A DNA stretch of 10,667 nt from Verrucomicrobiota bacterium. Lineage in GTDB: Bacteria > Verrucomicrobiota > Verrucomicrobiia > Limisphaerales > UBA9464. The stretch spans positions 1 to 10,667 of the forward strand of contig CANHYD010000053.1 of NCBI GenBank assembly GCA_947464705.1, given 5' to 3'. The position numbers and the translations under genes are program-made. The notes below the pieces were generated by a model that had not been told where the DNA came from, ran no database searches, and saw nothing but the letters and a program-made list of their open reading frames with translations. Shown here in pieces: positions 6,290 through 10,667 of this stretch. The number at the start of each line of letters is the position of its first letter. Positions within the stretch are counted from its first letter, which is position 1.

Positions 6290-8440
6290 ATGAATCCGAT
6301 CCATCCTGCTGAACTGACCGAACTGGCCGCTGGACTCAACCGACTTGCCCGGAATCTCTGGTGGAGTTGGGACCAGCAGGCTCAGGAGGTGTTCCACGAT
6401 CTCTCACCGCGTGGCTGGCAGAACCTCTACCACAACGCCGTCGCCATACTGCGAGAGGTTTCCCCCTACGAATTGCGAGTCCGACTCCAAGAGCCCGGAT
6501 TTGCCGATCGGGTCCGGTCGGTGTTGCGCCGATTCGATGCCTACCTGTCCGACACCGCCACCTGGGGTGCCTTGAACGCTCCCGCACTGGCCGCCAAGCC
6601 GGTCGCCTATTTTTCTGCGGAATTCGCCTTCCACGAGACCCTGCCCATCGCCGCCGGTGGCCTCGGTGCATTGGCTGGAGACCACGCTAAATCCGCCAGT
6701 GATCTCGGGTTGGGTTTCGTGGGTATTTCGCTGTTCTACCGCGAAGGATACTTCCAGCAGACGGTGAATCATGAGAACTGGCAGACCGAGTTCTACACGC
6801 ATCTTAACCCGGCCAACCTGCCATTGGAACCTGTCTTGGATGCCCGGGGTGAGCCCGTGGTTTGCTCGGTCAAGATCGCTGCCACCACGGTCCGTTTTCA
6901 GGCCTGGCGCGTGAACATCGGTCGGGTCCCGGTGTACCTGCTGGACACCAACCGGCCCGAGAACGAGCCGATGTACCGCGACCTGACCCTCCGGGTTTAT
7001 GGCGGTGATAGCACCACGCGCATCATGCAGGAAATTCTGCTGGGCGTGGGCGGCGTGCGACTGCTGCGTGCGTTGGGTGTTCAACCGTCCACCTTCCACA
7101 TGAATGAAGGCCATGCCGCCTTCCTGACCCTCGAGCTGATGCGCGAGAAGATGGCCGCCGGCAAGGGATTCGCGGAGGCCGGTACTGAAACCCGAAAGGA
7201 ATGCCTCTTCACCACGCACACCCCTGTGGAGGCGGGCCATGACCGGTTCAGCAGCGACCTGATGGGCTACGCCGGACACCCGTTCACGACAGACCTTCAC
7301 ATCACTCACGAGGCGCTGATGAACCTCGGTCGGGTGGTCGCTGACAATGCGGCTGAGCCGTTCTGCATGACAGTTCTGGCGTTGAAGTATTCCCGAGCCG
7401 CCAACGGTGTCAGCGAACTGCACGGGGCAGTGAGCCGTGAGATGTGGATGGAACTTTATGGTGCCAAGCATCCGGACGAGGTGCCCATCGGCCATGTCAC
7501 CAATGGTATTCATCTGGTCGGTTGGATGAAGGGGACTGTTCGCAAGGTCTGGCAGAAGAAGTTCCACGAACTCTATCCAGCCAAGACCGAGGTGGACTGG
7601 TTCGCTGATGCCAATTCTCCGGAGTTCTGGAAGCGCTTGGCCGATCCCAAAGTGGTTTCCGACGAGGAAATCTGGGCCATGCGGTACCGCCTCCGACGCG
7701 AATTGGTCGAGTTTGCCCGTCGTCGGTTGCTGCTACAGGGCGGCACCTTCCACCATGGCGACTTCATCACCTTCGATTCGTTCCTGAATCCGGATGCGTT
7801 GACTATCGGCTTTGCCCGGCGGTTCGCCACTTACAAGCGCGCGCCGCTCATCTTCGATCAGTTCGAGGCAGTGGTGAAGATGGTCAAGGACTCCGGCCAC
7901 CCGATCCAGTTCGTCTTCGCCGGCAAAGCCCATCCGCGAGACGATCATGGCAAGGCCTTCATCCAGAAGGTCATTCACCTCTCGAAGTTCAGTGAGCTCA
8001 AGGGGCATCTGGTGTTCATCGAGAACTACGACATTCACGTCGCCCGTCAGATGGTCTCCGGCTGCGATGTGTGGCTCAACAACCCCCGCCGTCCGTTGGA
8101 GGCCAGCGGTACCAGCGGCATGAAGACCACCGCTCATGGCTGTCTGAACATGAGCATCATGGATGGCTGGTGGCGGGAGGGTTACAACGGCTCCAATGGT
8201 TTTGCCATCGGACCTGATTCCCATCCGGAAGACGTGCATGAGCAAGACCGGGTGGATAGCGAGAACCTCTACAATGTCCTGACCCGCGAGGTCATCCCCA
8301 CCTACTTCAACCGGGACGCCGACGGAATTCCCCGCTTGTGGATCTCCAAGATTCGCGAGTCGTGGTCCACGCTGGCCGCCGAGTACAGCACTTGGCGCAT
8401 GGTCCAAGAGTACACCAAGAAGTACTACCTGACCCGCTGA
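6290..8440 (+). CDS. glgP: Alpha-glucan (glycogen) phosphorylase, short type with DUF3417
   Basis: This cytoplasmic GT35 enzyme releases glucose-1-phosphate from glycogen or maltodextrin using phosphate and pyridoxal phosphate. At 716 residues it belongs to the shorter bacterial/archaeal alpha-glucan phosphorylase subfamily, not the roughly 800-residue E. coli/muscle type. The N-terminal DUF3417 domain covers about 8-110 (RNLWWSWD at 21-28, W-x5-HN near 43-49). The catalytic part shows YFSAEFAFHETLPIAAGGLG (107-126), the HMNEGHAAF glucan-site motif (270-278), THTPVEAGHDRF (309-320), VTNGIH (403-408), RRFATYKRA (510-518) and EASGTSGMK, whose Lys612 binds pyridoxal phosphate, followed by the DGWW block. 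The chain looks complete. The start at 6290 has no Shine-Dalgarno and lies within the palindrome ATTCATGAAT. The upstream terminator implies its own promoter in 6202-6289, but I see no clear one. It fits glycogen mobilisation beside the aldolase gene. Confidence 0.96.
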   Translation: MNPIHPAELTELAAGLNRLARNLWWSWDQQAQEVFHDLSPRGWQNLYHNAVAILREVSPYELRVRLQEPGFADRVRSVLRRFDAYLSDTATWGALNAPALAAKPVAYFSAEFAFHETLPIAAGGLGALAGDHAKSASDLGLGFVGISLFYREGYFQQTVNHENWQTEFYTHLNPANLPLEPVLDARGEPVVCSVKIAATTVRFQAWRVNIGRVPVYLLDTNRPENEPMYRDLTLRVYGGDSTTRIMQEILLGVGGVRLLRALGVQPSTFHMNEGHAAFLTLELMREKMAAGKGFAEAGTETRKECLFTTHTPVEAGHDRFSSDLMGYAGHPFTTDLHITHEALMNLGRVVADNAAEPFCMTVLALKYSRAANGVSELHGAVSREMWMELYGAKHPDEVPIGHVTNGIHLVGWMKGTVRKVWQKKFHELYPAKTEVDWFADANSPEFWKRLADPKVVSDEEIWAMRYRLRRELVEFARRRLLLQGGTFHHGDFITFDSFLNPDALTIGFARRFATYKRAPLIFDQFEAVVKMVKDSGHPIQFVFAGKAHPRDDHGKAFIQKVIHLSKFSELKGHLVFIENYDIHVARQMVSGCDVWLNNPRRPLEASGTSGMKTTAHGCLNMSIMDGWWREGYNGSNGFAIGPDSHPEDVHEQDRVDSENLYNVLTREVIPTYFNRDADGIPRLWISKIRESWSTLAAEYSTWRMVQEYTKKYYLTR

Positions 8441-8452
8441 TGATCCTGGTGG

Positions 8453-8482
8453 CCCGATCCCGGAGATGGTTCTGGGATCGGG
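8453..8482 (+). other. Hairpin between glgP and the thioredoxin-fold gene
   Basis: CCCGATCCC (8453-8461) pairs perfectly with GGGATCGGG (8474-8482), and the stem can extend inward by a few weaker pairs, leaving a small loop. It starts 13 bases after the glgP stop, where a terminator is expected. It is followed by TC and then seven A (8485-8491), not by T. It is therefore not a standard intrinsic terminator on either strand; it may protect the 3' end of the glgP message or cause weak termination. Confidence 0.55.
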
Positions 8483-8531
8483 TCAAAAAAACGGCTGGCA
8501 ATCCCATACTCCCGGCTCACGTTTATTATTC

Positions 8532-9668
8532 ATGAAGCAATTGGCGATCGGGATGTTGGGAATAGCTTTGTCTGTTGGAGGATTGCGAGCTGCAGATTCG
8601 GCAGCGACTCCCGCGGGCCAGGGCGGCACGGCGGTCGATTCTTCCCGCCGCTTGCTGCCCAACGATGCCGACAAGGCCTGGGCCATCGTGGAGGCCGAGG
8701 GAAAGCCTCCAGCTCCACCGGCTGAGTGGAAGGGACGCCAACCAACCTCCGACGAGGTGAAGGTTTTCCGGCAAAAGAAAGCCTCCGGTTCTGGGATCGC
8801 CGCCGATATGGCTCGGGAGTTCCAAGAACGCTTCAAAGACCACCCCAAATCGTCCGAGGCACGACGTTTGTATCGTGAATTGCTGGAGGCTGCCGTGAGT
8901 CTGGGCAACGAAAGCAAAGTCGCTGAATTGCAGGCCCTCGGTCCTGACCCGGCGAAGGTTCAGGAGGAGGCTGCCGCGGCTGCGGTGAGCGCCAAGCTGC
9001 AAGAAGCCGTGGCCGAGGCACGCAAGTTGCAAACCCAAGGAATGGAGGCCGTGCTCGGTGATTTCGAAAAGCGCCTCCTGGTGCTCGAAAAAGAGTTTCC
9101 TGGCCGCGGAGAGATCTACGCAGCCTACCTCGAGATCGCACAACTGCGCGGCGGCGAGAAGTCCAAGGAGTTGCTGGCCAAGATTCTCAAGGCCGACAAG
9201 GTGCCCGCCCAAGTGCGCGCCATGGCGGAAGGGATGCAGAAGACCCAAGAGCGCATCGGTAAGCCGCTGAACATTGCCTTCACCGCGACAGATGGTCGCA
9301 AAGTGGATCTCGCGCAGATGAAGGGGAAGGTGGTCTTGATCGACTTTTGGGCCACCTGGTGTGGGCCGTGCGTCGCCGAAGTACCCAATGTCGTCGCTGC
9401 CTACGAGCGGCTTCACCCGAAGGGTTTCGAGATCGTGGGCATTAGTTTCGACGAAGAAGCTGAAGCGTTGAAGGCCTTCACAGCCAAGCACAAGATGAGC
9501 TGGGCCCAATACTTCGATGGCGAAGGTTGGAAGAACAAGTTTGGTGCTGAATTCGGCATCCGCGGAATTCCTGCCATGTGGTTGGTGGACAAGAAGGGAA
9601 ACCTTCGGGACCTAGAGGCCCGCAGTGATCTGGCAGCCAAGGTGGAGAAGCTCCTGAGCGAACCGTGA
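8532..9668 (+). CDS. Secreted TlpA/ResA-type thioredoxin-fold protein with helical N-terminal extension
   Basis: This 378-residue protein is probably a periplasmic thiol-disulfide oxidoreductase. Residues 1-20 are a signal peptide (MKQLAIG start, hydrophobic core, cleavage near LRA-AD) with no lipobox. A Gly/Ala/Pro-rich stretch runs to about 75. Residues 76-240 are charged and helical with repeat-like blocks around heptads of Leu, Ala and Glu (for example 97-130 and 177-220), perhaps TPR-like, with no domain I recognise. The thioredoxin domain covers 243-376: VVLIDFWATWCGPCVAEVP carries the redox pair C277 and C280, GISFDEE follows, and GIRGIPAMWLVD holds the cis-Pro P347. The WCGPC site is typical of the TlpA/AhpC-TSA branch. 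The frame extends upstream to 8466, but the ATG at 8532 is chosen because it opens directly into the signal peptide. There is no Shine-Dalgarno; TATTAT (8524-8529) sits just before the start. The DUF5069 gene follows 8 bases or fewer downstream. Confidence 0.93.
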   Translation: MKQLAIGMLGIALSVGGLRAADSAATPAGQGGTAVDSSRRLLPNDADKAWAIVEAEGKPPAPPAEWKGRQPTSDEVKVFRQKKASGSGIAADMAREFQERFKDHPKSSEARRLYRELLEAAVSLGNESKVAELQALGPDPAKVQEEAAAAAVSAKLQEAVAEARKLQTQGMEAVLGDFEKRLLVLEKEFPGRGEIYAAYLEIAQLRGGEKSKELLAKILKADKVPAQVRAMAEGMQKTQERIGKPLNIAFTATDGRKVDLAQMKGKVVLIDFWATWCGPCVAEVPNVVAAYERLHPKGFEIVGISFDEEAEALKAFTAKHKMSWAQYFDGEGWKNKFGAEFGIRGIPAMWLVDKKGNLRDLEARSDLAAKVEKLLSEP

Positions 9669-9676
9669 GTCTTTTT

Positions 9677-10111
9677 ATGAATGATGTGATCCATCCCCGG
9701 AGTGCCCGGGAAACGATGTCTGGCTGGCTGTATCTGCCCCGCTTCGTGGACAAGATTCGCCTCTCGTTAGCGGGTCGTCTCCACTCCGACTATCAGCAGA
9801 ATTTCGCGAAGCGGGGATTTGACGCCCAATGGCTGAAGGCAGCCGGTCTGGAGGCCGAAGCCTTCATCGAAGTGGTGCGCCAGACCATCACCGATGGGCA
9901 GGTGGCGGACTGGGTCCGAAGCCATGTTCACAAGCCGGCCGAGCAGGCGGCCTTCAACCAGTGGCTCCTGCACTACGGCTCCGAGGAGGACCCGGAACTG
10001 CGAGCCAGACTGGCCTTGCGCAAAGAGCAATCCGGACTGGCCCATCGCACCGATATTACGACGTTCGTCGACTACATCGACGCCGACGAGGGACGCTCGC
10101 CTTTGGCGTGA
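9677..10111 (+). CDS. DUF5069 domain-containing protein
   Basis: This 144-residue protein resembles the DUF5069 family, whose function is unknown. Supporting blocks are RSARETMSGWLYLPRFVDKIRL near the N-terminus, then LAGRLHSDYQQNF, GFDAQWLKAAGL and the acidic end TTFVDYIDADEG. It has no signal peptide or membrane segment, so it should be cytoplasmic, unlike its upstream neighbour. The family call is from memory of its motif pattern (GGW-LPR-IDK-R, ADY..NF, FD..WL). The ATG at 9677 lies 8 bases after the thioredoxin-gene stop. An in-frame GTG at 9665 would overlap that stop as GTGA, a common sign of coupled translation, and would add four residues (MSLF). Either start implies one operon with the thioredoxin-fold gene. 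No terminator is visible in the 79 bases between it and the convergent regulator gene. Confidence 0.8.
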   Translation: MNDVIHPRSARETMSGWLYLPRFVDKIRLSLAGRLHSDYQQNFAKRGFDAQWLKAAGLEAEAFIEVVRQTITDGQVADWVRSHVHKPAEQAAFNQWLLHYGSEEDPELRARLALRKEQSGLAHRTDITTFVDYIDADEGRSPLA

Positions 10112-10168
10112 GTTTCTTCTGGTGTGCGTGGCTTCTAGGCCGGTTGCGTGGTGAGTAAATCAGGTTTT

Positions 10169-10196
10169 GAGACTTCTCAGCTGGGACTCCTCAGCT
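10169..10196. repeat. 14-bp tandem repeat at the 3' end of the regulator gene
   Basis: GAGACTTCTCAGCT (10169-10182) and GGGACTCCTCAGCT (10183-10196) are adjacent direct copies with two mismatches. The right copy covers the stop codon of the minus-strand regulator gene, so a local duplication may have set the present C-terminus. The remaining bases of the 10112-10190 convergent gap show no terminator hairpin that I can defend. Confidence 0.6.
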
Positions 10197-10667
10197 CACG
10201 TTGAGTTCGCGGCGGATGCCGAACTTGTCGACCCGCTTGCGCAGCGTGGCTCGGGTGATGCCCAGGAGCTTGGCGGCGCGCACCTGGTTGCCTTGCGTCT
10301 CCTTGAGGGCCTCAATCACCAGTTCGCGTTCCACCGCCGGCAACACTTTGATCCCGCTCTGGAGGCGGGCCCAGCGGAAGAGTTGAAGCACCAAAGGACG
10401 GATGTCTCCGGTGATGGCGGGATCCAGGCTAGAAGCCAGCGCAGACGACAGCCCTGCTTCGGCTGGGGGAACAGAAGGAGCGGGGGCTGCAGGAGTGGAT
10501 GAACCCTGTGAGGTTTCCACCATTGAGGATGACCCCGTCGAGGCGGGCCGAGCAGCTCGTTCCGATTGAACCGATTGGAGGATCTCGGGAGGCAAATCAC
10601 TTTCCAGAATCGCCGATCCCTTCGAGACCACCACGGCCCGCCTGAGAACATTTTCCAGTTCACGGAC
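10191..10667 (-). CDS. NtrC-family sigma-54 activator, C-terminal part (5' end beyond window)
   Basis: The frame is open from the right edge to the TGA at 10191-10193, giving the last 158 residues of a larger protein. It begins with VRELENVLRRAVVV, the end of the AAA+ domain that contacts sigma-54 RNA polymerase, followed by ILESDLPPEI, typical of this junction. A Pro/Ser/Ala-rich linker of about 45-50 residues follows (about 33-80). The Fis-type DNA-binding domain comes last: VERELVIEALKETQGNQVRA (112-131) leads into the helix-turn-helix AAKLLGITRATLRKRVDKFG (131-150). The full protein would bind enhancer-like sites and drive sigma-54 promoters by ATP hydrolysis, usually with an N-terminal receiver or sensor domain, which is out of view. 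Its targets cannot be told from here. Apparent internal GTG starts near 10634 lie inside the AAA+ motif and are not real starts. Confidence 0.93.
   Translation of the reverse strand, partial: VRELENVLRRAVVVSKGSAILESDLPPEILQSVQSERAARPASTGSSSMVETSQGSSTPAAPAPSVPPAEAGLSSALASSLDPAITGDIRPLVLQLFRWARLQSGIKVLPAVERELVIEALKETQGNQVRAAKLLGITRATLRKRVDKFGIRRELNVS

Noticed and set aside
6404..7567. Long minus-strand open frame (387 codons) opposite glgP
   Set aside because: It is antisense to conserved phosphorylase motifs, and its His/Gly/Val-rich translation is typical of a shadow frame.
8526..9509. Minus-strand open frame (327 codons) opposite the thioredoxin-fold gene
   Set aside because: The plus-strand frame has a signal peptide and a WCGPC active site; the opposite frame has no recognisable motif.
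1..10667. A new defence, mobile or biosynthetic system
   Set aside because: All genes fall in familiar housekeeping or group-typical families, with no recombinases, repeat arrays, toxin-antitoxin pairs or base-composition shift that I could see.

Overview
The window is a GC-rich (by eye about 60%), densely coded stretch of bacterial chromosome. Every gene in it can be placed in a known family, and no stretch over 300 bases lacks a gene. The best guess for the host is Verrucomicrobiota, possibly the Pedosphaera/Limisphaera side. Three things point there: a paired DUF1549/DUF1553 and DUF1501 secreted-protein module, which is a hallmark of the Planctomycetota-Verrucomicrobiota group; a DUF5069 gene; and start codons that mostly lack a Shine-Dalgarno sequence. 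This is inference from gene content, not a phylogeny.

Left half, minus strand, reading from 5212 down to 1: tgt (queuosine tRNA modification), then a secreted DUF1549-LamG-DUF1553 protein with a CxxCH motif, then a Tat-exported DUF1501 protein that overlaps it by 11 bases and runs off the left edge. The last two are almost certainly translated together. They form the well-known secreted pair that, in this group of bacteria, is usually linked to breakdown of complex (often sulfated) polysaccharides, though neither has a proven reaction. The 78 bases between tgt and the next gene must hold divergent start signals.

Middle, plus strand, 5291 to 8440: a DhnA/DeoC/LacD-type class I aldolase that ends in a strong intrinsic terminator, then glgP, a short-type alpha-glucan phosphorylase with an N-terminal DUF3417 domain. 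Both belong to central carbon and glycogen use, but the terminator suggests separate transcription units.

Right part: a secreted thioredoxin-fold protein of the TlpA/ResA type with a long helical N-terminal extension. It is followed at once by a DUF5069 gene of unknown function, probably in the same operon. Convergent to these, from the right edge, comes the C-terminal end of an NtrC-family sigma-54 activator with a Fis-type DNA-binding helix-turn-helix.

I did not find a new defence, mobile or biosynthetic system here. There is no CRISPR array, insertion sequence, tRNA or rRNA. The points worth a second look are modest: a repeated TTCATGAA start-codon context without ribosome binding sites, an unusual active-site residue in the aldolase, the helical extension of the thioredoxin protein with its DUF5069 partner, and several inverted repeats between genes.
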